Shown here: one piece after another, positions 34,695 through 43,202 of the stretch
Layout: each line of letters opens with the position of its first letter
Numbering within the stretch: the stretch's first letter is position 1
NCBI RefSeq assembly: GCF_000308655.1
Contig: NZ_BAGC01000012.1
Span: 1-58,782, forward strand
DNA from: Nocardia niigatensis NBRC 100131
GTDB taxonomy: Bacteria > Actinomycetota > Actinomycetes > Mycobacteriales > Mycobacteriaceae
Reading direction: 5' to 3'
DNA: 58,782 bases
Program-made: the position numbers and the translations under genes
Notes under the pieces: generated by a model
Databases searched by the model: none
What the model saw: only the letters and a program-made list of their open reading frames with translations
What the model was told of the DNA's origin: nothing

Positions 34695-35900
34695 ATGGGT
34701 ACCAGCGTCACCAGCACTCCGGAGGTCGAGAGTCCGCCCACGGCCGGCATCGGGCAGCCGGTCGGGGCCGGCATCGTCACCGCCCTCGTCGGATTCACCA
34801 GTTCCTTCGCGGTGGTGCTCGCGGGCCTGACCGCCATGGGGGCGACCTCCGCGCAAGCGGCGTCCGGACTGCTGGCAGTCTGCGTGACCCAGGCCGTCGG
34901 CATGATCGTGCTCAGCCGCCGGTACCGGATGCCGATCACACTGGCCTGGTCCACGCCCGGTGCCGCACTGCTGGCGAGCACCGGCGCGGTGTCCGGCGGC
35001 TGGGCGGCCGCGGTGGGCGCGTTCGCGGTGGCGGGCGGGCTCATCGTGCTGACCGGATTCTGGCAGCGCCTGGGCGCGCTCATCGCGGCGATTCCGGTGG
35101 AGATCGCGCAGGCCATGCTCGCCGGAGTGCTGCTGCCGATGTGCCTGGCGCCGGTGAAGGCGCTACCGGTGAGCCCGGCCGTGGTGGTGCCGGTCATCGC
35201 GACCTGGCTTGTGCTGCAACGCTTCGCACCGCGCTGGTCGGTGCTGGCCGCCTTCGCCGTCGCGGCCGTCGGCGCGGCGGTCGACATCGCGGTGACCCAC
35301 CGCCGCATGGATCTGCCGGCCCTGGTGCCGCGCGTGGAATGGACTGTGCCGCACTGGAATTGGCAGGCCGTTATCGGCGTCGCGGTGCCGCTGTACATCG
35401 TGACCATGGCCGCGCAGAACATTCCGGGCACGGCGGTCATGAAGACCTTCGGCTATCAGGTGCCGTGGCGGGCGGCCATGACGATCACGGGGCTGGGCAC
35501 GGTGCTCGGCGCGCCCGCGGGCGGGCACGCCATCAACCTGGCGGCCATCAGCGCCGCGCTCTCCGCCGCCCCCTCCGCGCATCCGGATCCGAGGCGCCGG
35601 TGGATCGCCGCGTTCACCGCCGGCTGCATGTACCTGGTGCTCGCCCTGGCCTCGGGCGCGCTCGTCATGCTGGTGGCCGCCGCGCCCAAGGGCGTGCTGG
35701 AAACCGTTGCGGGCCTTGCCCTCATCGCCACGCTGGCGGGCGCGCTGACCGCCGCGCTGACGCCCGCCGCGCACCGGTCCGCGGCCGCGCTCACCTTCCT
35801 GGTGGCCGCCTCCGGCATCGCCCTGCTCGGTGTCGGGGCGGCCTTCTGGGCGCTGGTCGCGGGTCTGCTGGCGCGCTGGTTCCTGCCCCCGGCGAAATAG
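34695..35900 (+). CDS. benE: BenE-family benzoate/H+ symporter-like transporter
   Basis: A 401-aa membrane protein with about 11-12 helices and BenE signatures: SFAVVLAGLTAMGATSAQAASGL, ITLAWSTPGAALLAS and PLYIVTMAAQNIPG. BenE proteins are annotated as benzoate importers, but no benzoate catabolic gene is near, so the substrate here is open. The ATG at 34695 is preceded by GACTAT at a 6-nt distance, a possible leaderless -10. Confidence 0.88.
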   Translation: MGTSVTSTPEVESPPTAGIGQPVGAGIVTALVGFTSSFAVVLAGLTAMGATSAQAASGLLAVCVTQAVGMIVLSRRYRMPITLAWSTPGAALLASTGAVSGGWAAAVGAFAVAGGLIVLTGFWQRLGALIAAIPVEIAQAMLAGVLLPMCLAPVKALPVSPAVVVPVIATWLVLQRFAPRWSVLAAFAVAAVGAAVDIAVTHRRMDLPALVPRVEWTVPHWNWQAVIGVAVPLYIVTMAAQNIPGTAVMKTFGYQVPWRAAMTITGLGTVLGAPAGGHAINLAAISAALSAAPSAHPDPRRRWIAAFTAGCMYLVLALASGALVMLVAAAPKGVLETVAGLALIATLAGALTAALTPAAHRSAAALTFLVAASGIALLGVGAAFWALVAGLLARWFLPPAK

Positions 35901-36016
35901 GTTCCCGCCCGCGGCGAGACAGCGGGACGGCCGGGCTGCTGCGGGGTCCGGCCGGCGGTGGTTAGGGTGGGGTGGTTCGGCTTCACAGGGCGATGATTCG
36001 GCGAAGAGGAGTTGGC

Positions 36017-36850
36017 TTGAGTTCGGTGCTGATTTCGGTTGCGGAGCTTGCGGATCTGCTGAGCCAGAGCGGCAGCCGGGTGCGATTGCTGGATGTCCGG
36101 TGGGCGCTCGGCGACCCGGACGGGCCGCAGCACTATCTGGACGGCCATATTCCGGGTGCGGTATTCGTCGATCTGGAAACCGAACTCGCCGATCCGCCCT
36201 CCGCCGCCAAGGGCCGCCACCCCATGCCGGACCTGGCGCACCTGCAGAAGTGCGCGCGCAGCTGGGGTGTGTCCGACGGGGACCTCGTGGTCGTCTACGA
36301 CGCCACCGGCGGCATGGCCGCAGCGCGGGCCTGGTGGCTGCTGCGCTGGGGCGGCGTGGCCGATGTGCGCATTCTCGACGGCGGGCTACCCGCGTGGGAG
36401 CAGGCCGGGGGCGAGCTCGTCGCCGGTGACGAGACCGCCCCCGAAGCGGGAACCGTGGTGCTGTCCCCGGGCAATATGCCGACCATCGACGCCGATGGCG
36501 CGGCCAGCTGGCAGGGCCTGCTGCTGGACGCCAGGGCGGGCGAGCGCTACCGCGGCGAGGTGGAGCCCGTCGACCCGCGCGCCGGGCACATTCCGGGCGC
36601 GGTGAGCGCGCCGACCGCCGAGAACCTCACGGCCGCCGGGCAATTCCTGTCGCTGACCGAATTGCGTTCCCGCTTCGAGGGATTCGGCGCCGGGCCGGTC
36701 GCGGTGTACTGCGGCTCCGGGGTCACCGCCGCCCATCAGGTCGCGGCGCTGGCCGTGGCCGGGATCGACGCCGCCCTCTATCCCGGGTCCTGGTCGCAGT
36801 GGTCCAACGACCCCAAGCGACCGGCCGCCACCGGCGCCGAACCGGCCTGA
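36017..36850 (+). CDS. Thiosulfate/3-mercaptopyruvate sulfurtransferase
   Basis: A 277-aa tandem-rhodanese protein. The N-terminal inactive domain has DVRWALGDPDGPQHYLDGHIPGAVFVDLE. The C-terminal domain carries the active Cys in VYCGSGVTA near residue 230. The CGSGVT loop is typical of mercaptopyruvate/thiosulfate sulfurtransferases that move sulfane sulfur to cyanide or thiols. I chose TTG 36017 because AGAGGAG (36005-36011) lies 5 nt before it and family proteins start here; ATG 35993 is in frame but lacks such a site. Confidence 0.9.
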   Translation: MSSVLISVAELADLLSQSGSRVRLLDVRWALGDPDGPQHYLDGHIPGAVFVDLETELADPPSAAKGRHPMPDLAHLQKCARSWGVSDGDLVVVYDATGGMAAARAWWLLRWGGVADVRILDGGLPAWEQAGGELVAGDETAPEAGTVVLSPGNMPTIDADGAASWQGLLLDARAGERYRGEVEPVDPRAGHIPGAVSAPTAENLTAAGQFLSLTELRSRFEGFGAGPVAVYCGSGVTAAHQVAALAVAGIDAALYPGSWSQWSNDPKRPAATGAEPA

Positions 36851-37567
36851 TCAGTACGGCTTGACGGCGGTGAGAATGCCGGTCGCGAACGGGCCGGTGC
36901 GGAATTGCACTGCCGTGAAACCGATGTCGGTCAGCACGTCGCGGTAGCGGCGGATATCGACCGCCGACAGCGGATCCGCGGCCGCGTGGTCGTCGTCATG
37001 GCTGTGCCCCCGGCCGCCCGAGCGGTGCGCGGCCAGTCCGGCCATGGCGCGAATGGCCAGCCCGCGCAGGCCGGTGGTCGGGTGGGTGTCGGCGAGCAGT
37101 AGGCGGCCGCCCGGGCGCAGGACGCGGAAGACGGCCGCCAGGGCGGTCTTTCGCTCGGATTCGGCGATGTGGTGCATGGCGAAGGTCGAGGTCGCCACAT
37201 CGAACGAGGCGTCCGGGTAGGGCAGCGACTGGGCCGCGCCGAGGTCGAAGGTGCAGTTGGGGGCGGCGTGGGCGGTCGCGTAGGCGATCATCTGCGGCGA
37301 CGGGTCGACGCCGACCGCCCGGCCGTGCGGCCCGGCCTGCCGGGCCAGCTCATTGGCCAGCCGCCCGGGGCCACAGCCCAGATCGATGGCGTGATCGCCC
37401 GGGCGGATGCCGCTGATCGTGGCGAAGTGCCGCGCGAGGCTGCCGGCGCGGCCCAGGAAATAGACGTCGGTGAGCAGCTGGTAGCGGCGCGGCCAGTTGA
37501 TGAGGGCTCCGACGGGTTGGGATTCGATATCGGACACTTGATTGTGCTGGGTCATGTGGTCAATCAT
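36851..37567 (-). CDS. Class I SAM-dependent methyltransferase with His/Asp insertion
   Basis: A 238-aa (234 from the second ATG at 37555) Methyltransf_11-type enzyme. The SAM motif is IDLGCGPGRLANELA (about residue 63), and motif post-I and the SFDVATSTFAMHH segment follow. An insertion near residue 185, GRGHSHDDDHAAADP, is rich in His and Asp and looks metal-binding. The substrate is unknown. It abuts the sulfurtransferase stop tail-to-tail and is divergent from a TetR gene with almost no gap. Confidence 0.85.
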   Translation of the reverse strand: MIDHMTQHNQVSDIESQPVGALINWPRRYQLLTDVYFLGRAGSLARHFATISGIRPGDHAIDLGCGPGRLANELARQAGPHGRAVGVDPSPQMIAYATAHAAPNCTFDLGAAQSLPYPDASFDVATSTFAMHHIAESERKTALAAVFRVLRPGGRLLLADTHPTTGLRGLAIRAMAGLAAHRSGGRGHSHDDDHAAADPLSAVDIRRYRDVLTDIGFTAVQFRTGPFATGILTAVKPY

Positions 37568-37573
37568 CGAAGG

Positions 37574-38266
37574 ATGGGAAAGCCCAGGCCAGACGCAGTT
37601 TCTGAGCATGTGTACGTTTCCGGACACCCGGGCGGAATCCGTCCCGGAACGGCCTCCGACGTCGTCGCCGGGACCACCGGGACGGTGCTCGATCGTCGCG
37701 TCCGCCGCACGCGGATGGCGCTGCACCGGGCGCTCATCGAGCTCATGCAGGATCAGCCCTATGCCCGGATCACGGTGCAGGACATCATCGATCGCGCCGA
37801 TGTCGGCCGCTCCACCTTCTACGCGCACTACCGCGACAAGGACGATCTGCTGTTGATCAGCTGTATCGAGCATGTGCGGGGCGAGATTTCGGCGCAGCTG
37901 GCCCGCTATCCGGGCGAGCCGCCGCCGCTGGCGCCCGTGGAGATCCTGTTCCGGCTGATCGCGGCGCATCCGGACGTGTACCGGCCACTGATCGGACAGC
38001 GCGCGAACGCCATTGTGCTGCGGTCGATCCGGCAGATGTACGCCGAACTGCTCGCCGAGCACCTGGGCCCGCGGCTCGGGCCGGACCCTGTCGCGGCGGG
38101 CGCGATCGTCACATTTCTGTCGTGGGGTCTTTACGGATTGCTGGAATCGGTCATGGATCCGCGGCAGGAGCTCACCGCCGACCAGGCGTACCGGCAGTTC
38201 GCGACGCTATGGGCAGGCGCGGGCGACCCGCGCCAGGGCGTCCCGGTCGGCGGCGGTGACCGGTAG
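37574..38266 (+). CDS. TetR-family regulator
   Basis: A 230-aa TetR protein. The HTH (about residues 45-90) includes ALIELMQDQPYARITVQDIIDRADVG and RSTFYAHYRDKDDLLL, the group with a C-terminal TetR_C_33-like domain. ATG 37574 lies 6 nt from the divergent methyltransferase start. The GTG at 37610 is a possible shorter start that would leave room for a promoter. Its last 60 nt overlap the 3' end of the convergent HNH gene. Confidence 0.85.
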   Translation: MGKPRPDAVSEHVYVSGHPGGIRPGTASDVVAGTTGTVLDRRVRRTRMALHRALIELMQDQPYARITVQDIIDRADVGRSTFYAHYRDKDDLLLISCIEHVRGEISAQLARYPGEPPPLAPVEILFRLIAAHPDVYRPLIGQRANAIVLRSIRQMYAELLAEHLGPRLGPDPVAAGAIVTFLSWGLYGLLESVMDPRQELTADQAYRQFATLWAGAGDPRQGVPVGGGDR

Positions 38267-38914
38267 CCCGTACCGGTGCGCGACCATCAGATATTTGCCG
38301 GCGTAGAAGCAGTGGCCGGCGCGAGCGGGCGGCAGCCAGTCGCCCGGTGTGCGATCGCCCTTGTCCTCGTTGGTCTTTCCGTCCACCGCGAGCAGGTTGT
38401 AGTCGACATCGTTGGCGAAGCGCACGCGCCGCGCCGGCGGCCACCCCGACGCGCCCAGATCCCAGGCGGCGGCCAGCGGATACACGTGGTCGATCTGCAC
38501 GGTCTTCGCCTCGCCCCGCGCGAACGCGATGTGCCGGCCCGTATAGGGATCGTTCAGGTCCCCGGCCAGCACCACGCACGCGTTCCCGGGCCGGAAACTC
38601 ACCTCGGTGAGCTGCCTGGCCAGCACGGTATTGCGGCTGTCGCAGCCGTCGTGACCACCCGGTCCGTCGTGATCGTCGGTCCACGCCGGTCCGAACACGC
38701 ACCCCTGCCCGCTGCCGCAGCCACGCTCGTAACCACCCGGACGCGGTCGGGCGGGCACGGTCCGCACACCCGCGAGCAGCCGTTCCAGCTGGACGCGGGT
38801 GGGACTGCCCGGCGCCGGCGACACCTGTCCCAGGGATTCGCACCCGAGGACCCCGACCAGGACCACCAGCGCGCCGAGCAGCCGGAACAGCAGGGGTCCG
38901 CCCGTGAGCCGCAC
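38207..38914 (-). CDS. Probable secreted lipoprotein HNH endonuclease (DUF1524-like)
   Basis: A 235-aa protein. The N-terminus is a signal peptide with hydrophobic core LLGALVVLVGVLG followed by Cys25 (VLGC), a candidate lipoprotein cleavage site. The nuclease core is IDHVYPLAAAWDLGASGW (Asp-His) and YNLLAVDGKTNEDKGDRTP, the GmrSD-C/DUF1524 HNH pattern. An exported nuclease could recover phosphate or nucleotides or act on competitors; no immunity gene is evident. It starts at GTG 38914. Its 3' end overlaps the facing TetR gene by 60 nt. Confidence 0.85.
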   Translation of the reverse strand: MRLTGGPLLFRLLGALVVLVGVLGCESLGQVSPAPGSPTRVQLERLLAGVRTVPARPRPGGYERGCGSGQGCVFGPAWTDDHDGPGGHDGCDSRNTVLARQLTEVSFRPGNACVVLAGDLNDPYTGRHIAFARGEAKTVQIDHVYPLAAAWDLGASGWPPARRVRFANDVDYNLLAVDGKTNEDKGDRTPGDWLPPARAGHCFYAGKYLMVAHRYGLPVTAADRDALARVARACP

Positions 38915-38985
38915 GGCAATACGTGTACCGCACCCTTCGGCCGGCGAGTGCTGTCACGCGAACTTCGCACTCCCCCGGGGGCTGC

Positions 38986-39348
38986 TTACAGCCAGGCGTG
39001 CGCCAGGATGTCGTCGGCGGCGGTTTCCGAGAGTTGCGGCGGAAAGCGTGTTGCCGCAATGGAATCCACGTGCGCGCCGTCATGGCCGATGAGCCAGGAA
39101 CCGCCTCGTTCCTCGCATTCGGCGATCTTGGCGAAAACGGTGAGCAGAAATGTGATGGAGTCGTGCGGGTCCGCGGTGCGGGCGAGGCGCTGTGACTCAC
39201 CCGGCCGGGACAGATCCAGCCACACCCCGGACTGTCCGTCCAGGCGCATCCCCACGATCTTGGACGTGTCCACGAAGGTGAATTTCCGCCGTTCCCACGA
39301 AGTTGTGGGCGTGAAGCTCTGCTCGAGCACTTGGAGCAGAATCGTCAT
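38986..39348 (-). CDS. Hypothetical protein
   Basis: A 120-aa soluble protein starting MTILLQVLEQSFTPTTSWER. GGGAGG lies 9 nt before ATG 39348, which decided the start. The sequence has several predicted strands followed by a helix (ITFLLTVFAKIAECEERGG). I recognise no domain. It lies head-to-head with the SNF2 helicase gene, 237 nt apart. Confidence 0.65.
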   Translation of the reverse strand: MTILLQVLEQSFTPTTSWERRKFTFVDTSKIVGMRLDGQSGVWLDLSRPGESQRLARTADPHDSITFLLTVFAKIAECEERGGSWLIGHDGAHVDSIAATRFPPQLSETAADDILAHAWL

Positions 39349-39540
39349 CGTCAACGGCCTCCCTACGGTCTCGAAAGTGCCACGGCTCCGGATTGAGTCG
39401 CGGTGGATTGTCGGGTGCGCCCCGCACGGCTGCCATCCGGGCACGAGCATGGTGTGCAACGGACACAGCTGACACCGGCGGGTGCGGTGACCTGCGGATT
39501 TATCCAGTATGTTCCGTATCCGATCAGAAATAAAGGGGGA

Positions 39541-39561
39541 CCCGACTCTCGGGTAGTCGGG
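39541..39561 (+). other. Hairpin upstream of the SNF2 helicase gene
   Basis: CCCGACT and AGTCGGG form a 7-bp stem with a 7-nt loop ending 24 nt before the helicase ATG. It lies in a 237-nt divergent gap. An AT-richer stretch around 39498-39535 probably holds the promoter. The role of the hairpin is unclear. Confidence 0.35.
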
Positions 39562-39585
39562 AGGTTGTCGGGGGCGGCTGGTTGG

Positions 39586-42425
39586 ATGGGCGGAATGCTG
39601 CACGGACTGTGGACGCCCGGGTCCGGGTTGGTGCTCTGGCACGATCCGGACGGTTCCGTGCTGGCCGGGGAGGTCGAGAAGCTGCCGGAGCCCCTGGGGT
39701 CGATCGTGCGCGGCGCGAAGTGGCGGCATCGAGCGCGGGTGCTGGTCATGGGGGAGTACGGGCCGGAGGAGGCGCAGGTGCGGGCGCACGCGCTCGCACC
39801 TGAGACGGCCGCGAAGGTGCTGTCCCAGGACCTGCCGGCGGGGCTGGTCGCGGGGGATCTGCGGTTTCTGGGGCATGTGGCGCGCGGGGTGCAGCGGTGG
39901 GTGCGGGCGGGTCGCGTGGTGCCGGAGGTGCGGCGGGACGACGGGGAGTGGTGGGTGCGGTGGCGGCTGGTCGGCGGGCAGCGGCAGCGGGCCTGGCTGG
40001 CGGAGCTGGCCGTGGCCATGCCGGGCGCGTTGCAGGTGGCCGGGCGGCCCGCGGAATTGCTGGAGAACCTCGTCGCGGAACTGGCCGATCCCCTGGTGCG
40101 CCTGCGCATTACGGAGCCGCCGGACCGGGCGTCCGGGTCGCATCCGCTGCTGACCGCGCTGGTGGCGGCGACGCCGCTGGAGACCGGATCGCATCGGGTG
40201 GCGTCGGTGCTGGACGACTGGCGGACCAGCCTCACCGCGGACGAGCCGGAACTGGTGTTGCGGCTGCTGGAACCGGACGGTGAGGAGCCGGGCGAGCTGT
40301 GGCGGCTCGAGGTCTGCCTGCGCGAGGAAGGCGAAGCGCCGCAACCGGTACTGCTGCCGGGTGATCCGCAGCTCATGCGGATCGCGGGGGAGAAGCTCGC
40401 GGCCGCCAAGCAGGCGTACCCGCGGCTGCGGGATCTGCCCGGCGATGCCCGCAGCATGGATCTGTTCCTGCCCACCGAGGTGGTGATGGATCTGGTCGCG
40501 CACGGGGCGAACGCGCTGCGATCGGCGGGGGTGCGGCTCATGCTGCCGCGGGCCTGGCGGGTGGCCGCGCCGGCCATGAAGCTGCGGGTGCAGAGTCCGG
40601 CCGCCACCGAAACCGCCGTCGGGCTCAAGGGTTTGGTGTCGTTCCGGTGGGAGCTGGCACTGGGCGACACCGTGCTGACGCCCGCCGAGATGTCGCGGCT
40701 GGTGGACGCCAAATCGGATCTGGTGCGGCTGCGCGGGGAGTGGGTGCAGGCTGATCATCGCATGCTGGCCGCGGCGGCCGACTACGTCTCGGGCCGCACC
40801 GACGAGACCGAGACCACCGTCGGCGGCCTGTTCGCTGAGCTGAACGCGCATCCGGTGATCGGGGTGCCGCTGGAGGAGGTCACGGCGACCGGCTGGGCCG
40901 CAGCGCTTTTCGACGGTGAGCGGACCGTCGAGCCGGTGCCGGACCCGGTCGGTCTCAAGGCCCAGCTGCGGCCCTATCAGCAGCGCGGCCTGACCTGGCT
41001 GGCGGCCATGAGCCGGCTCGGGTGCGGGGCGATCCTCGCCGACGACATGGGTCTCGGCAAGACGGTGCAGGTGCTGGCGCTATTGGTACACGAGCGTGAA
41101 ACCGTTGCCGCGGCAGGCGAATCGGTGGCAATCGGGCCGACCCTGCTGGTCTGCCCGATGTCGGTGGTGGGCAACTGGCAGCGCGAGGCCGAACGCTTCG
41201 CCCCGGACCTGAGGGTGCTGGTGCACCACGGCGCCGGGCGGCGCTCGGGTCCGGAAATGGATGCGGCGGTTGCGGATTCGGACCTCGTGATCACCACGTA
41301 CGCGCTGCTGGCCCGCGATGTCGAGGACCTGAAGCGCCAGGACTGGCAGCGGGTCGTGCTGGACGAGGCCCAGCACATCAAGAACGCCGGAACCCGGCAG
41401 GCGCGGGCCGCGCGACTGGTACCGGCGCGACACCGTCTGGCGCTCACCGGAACCCCGGTGGAGAACCGGCTCGAGGAACTGCGTTCGATCCTGGATTTCG
41501 CCAATCCCACACTGCTGGGCAAGGCGTCGGAATTCCACGCCCGCTTCGCGGTGCCGATCGAGCGCGAGCACGACGAGAACGCGGTCACCCGGCTGCGGGC
41601 CATCACGTCGCCGTTCGTACTGCGGCGGGTCAAGACCGATCCGGCGGTGATTTCGGATCTGCCGGAGAAGATCGAGATGACGGTGCGGGCCAATCTCACC
41701 GTGGAGCAGGCGGCGCTGTATCAGGCCGTGCTGGACGATATGTCGGCCAAGCTGAAGGCCGCGGAAGGCATGGAGCGCAAGGGTGCGGTGCTGGCCGCGC
41801 TGACCCGGCTCAAACAGGTGTGCAACCATCCCGCGCATTTCCTGGGCGACGGGTCGGCGCTGCTGCGCCGGGGGGCCATCACCGGTCCGGGAAGCTGGGG
41901 CTGGTGGAGGACATTCTGGAGTCCGCGATCGCCGACGGCGAGCGGGCGCTGCTGTTCACCCAGTTCGCGGAGTTCGGGAATCTGCTGGCGCCCTTCCTGT
42001 CCGAGCGTTTCGGGTCGGAGGTGCCGTTCCTGCACGGCGGGGTGAGCAAGCAGCGCCGCGACGACATGGTCACCCGCTTCCAGGAGGAGGACGGCGCGCC
42101 GGTCATGCTGCTGTCGCTCAAGGCGGGCGGCACCGGTCTCAACCTGACCGCCGCCAATCATGTGGTGCACCTGGACCGCTGGTGGAATCCGGCGGTGGAG
42201 AACCAGGCCACCGACCGCGCTTTCCGCATCGGCCAGCGTCGGGATGTCCAGGTGCGCAAGCTGGTCTGCGTCGACACCATCGAGGAGCGCGTCGACGACA
42301 TGCTGAAGGGCAAGAGCCAGTTGGCCGACCTCACCGTCGGCACCGGCGAGAACTGGATCACCGAACTCGGCGACGACGAACTGCGCGCACTGTTCGCCCT
42401 CGGATCGGAGGCGGTCGGCGAATGA
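39586..42425 (+). CDS. SNF2/HelZ-type DEAD/DEAH helicase, frameshifted
   Basis: A SWI2/SNF2 ATPase read in two frames. The first frame (39586 to stop at 42045) has the N-terminal SNF2-associated region, ADDMGLGKTVQ (Walker A), VLDEAQHIKN (Walker B) and LTGTPVENRL. The RecA2 half (HRSGKLGLVEDILES, LSLKAGGTGLNLTAANHVV, DRAFRIGQ) is in the -1 frame and ends at 42425. The break falls at six G (41870-41875); one more G would restore a protein of about 946 aa. The intact family translocates on DNA. It may be a sequencing error, a pseudogene or phase variation. It resembles mycobacterial HelZ. Confidence 0.85.
41870..41875 (+). other. G6 tract at the frameshift point
   Basis: The codons CTG CTG CGC CGG GGG lead into the wrong frame here. 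With seven G the next codons read GGC CAT CAC CGG TCC GGG AAG, giving the conserved RSGKL helicase motif. The position is therefore fixed to within a few bases by protein homology. Confidence 0.75.
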
Positions 42426-43192
42426 GCAATGTCATCGACTTCAACGAGTACGGCCGGCGCCGCCCGGTGCGCGGCGGGGTGCAGTCGCGCAGCCGCCGGG
42501 GCGCCGCGTTCGCCCGGACCTGGTGGAGCCGTTCGTTTCTGGAGGCGGTCGAGCAGGTCGCCGACGCCGGCCGGCTGGCCCGCGGCCGCTCCTACGCTCG
42601 CACCGGTCAGGTGGTGAACTATCGCCTGGAGCCCGGCCTGGTGAGCGCGGAGGTGCAGGGCAGCCAGCCCCGCCCGTTCATCTCGGTGCTGACCCTGCGG
42701 CAGCTGCGCGGCGACCGCCTGGACGAACTGGTGGACCTGGTCCGCGCCACTCCGGGCATGCTGGGCGAGATCGCCGCGGGCACCCTGCCCCAGGCCCTGG
42801 GCCCGCTGCTGCTCCCCACGACGGTGTCGGAGCTCGACTTCTCCTGCAGTTGCCCCGATTCCGGCTGGCCCTGCAAGCACACGGCCGCTGTCTGCTACGT
42901 CATCGCGGAGCGCCTCGACGAACGTCCGGGTGAACTGCTCACCCTGCGCGGCATCGAGCTCGACACCCTCATCGGCAGCGTCCAGCGCGCGAGTCCGCCC
43001 GCCGAATCCACCGATCTCTATGGCGACGACACGGCGCTCCCGGCTCTCCCGAAGCCCGAGTTCCGCCCGGCACCCGAGGATCTCGACGCGGTCCTGCTCC
43101 GACAGGCCCTCCGCATGACGGCCGAGGACGAGCAATCCGTCGCCGCGGGTCTCCGCGAACTCCGCGCCCTCTACCGCGCGCTCGACAACTGA
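42422..43192 (+). CDS. SWIM zinc-finger protein, partner of the SNF2 helicase
   Basis: A 256-aa protein with a SWIM motif CxCx6CxH: Cys142, Cys144, Cys151 and His153 (CSCPDSGWPCKH). The N-terminus is basic (GRRRPVRGGVQSRSRRG), which could bind DNA. A gene for a SWIM protein next to a SNF2 helicase is a recurring actinomycete pairing (HelZ neighbourhood). ATG 42422 overlaps the helicase stop by 4 nt (ATGA), so normal expression depends on the helicase frame reaching 42425. Confidence 0.9.
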   Translation: MSNVIDFNEYGRRRPVRGGVQSRSRRGAAFARTWWSRSFLEAVEQVADAGRLARGRSYARTGQVVNYRLEPGLVSAEVQGSQPRPFISVLTLRQLRGDRLDELVDLVRATPGMLGEIAAGTLPQALGPLLLPTTVSELDFSCSCPDSGWPCKHTAAVCYVIAERLDERPGELLTLRGIELDTLIGSVQRASPPAESTDLYGDDTALPALPKPEFRPAPEDLDAVLLRQALRMTAEDEQSVAAGLRELRALYRALDN

Positions 43193-43202
43193 GGCCGCGG
43201 GG

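Noticed and set aside
39586..43192. SNF2 helicase plus SWIM gene as an anti-phage system
   Set aside because: No nuclease, methylase or defence-type partner gene is associated; the pair is found as ordinary HelZ-type genes in actinomycetes.
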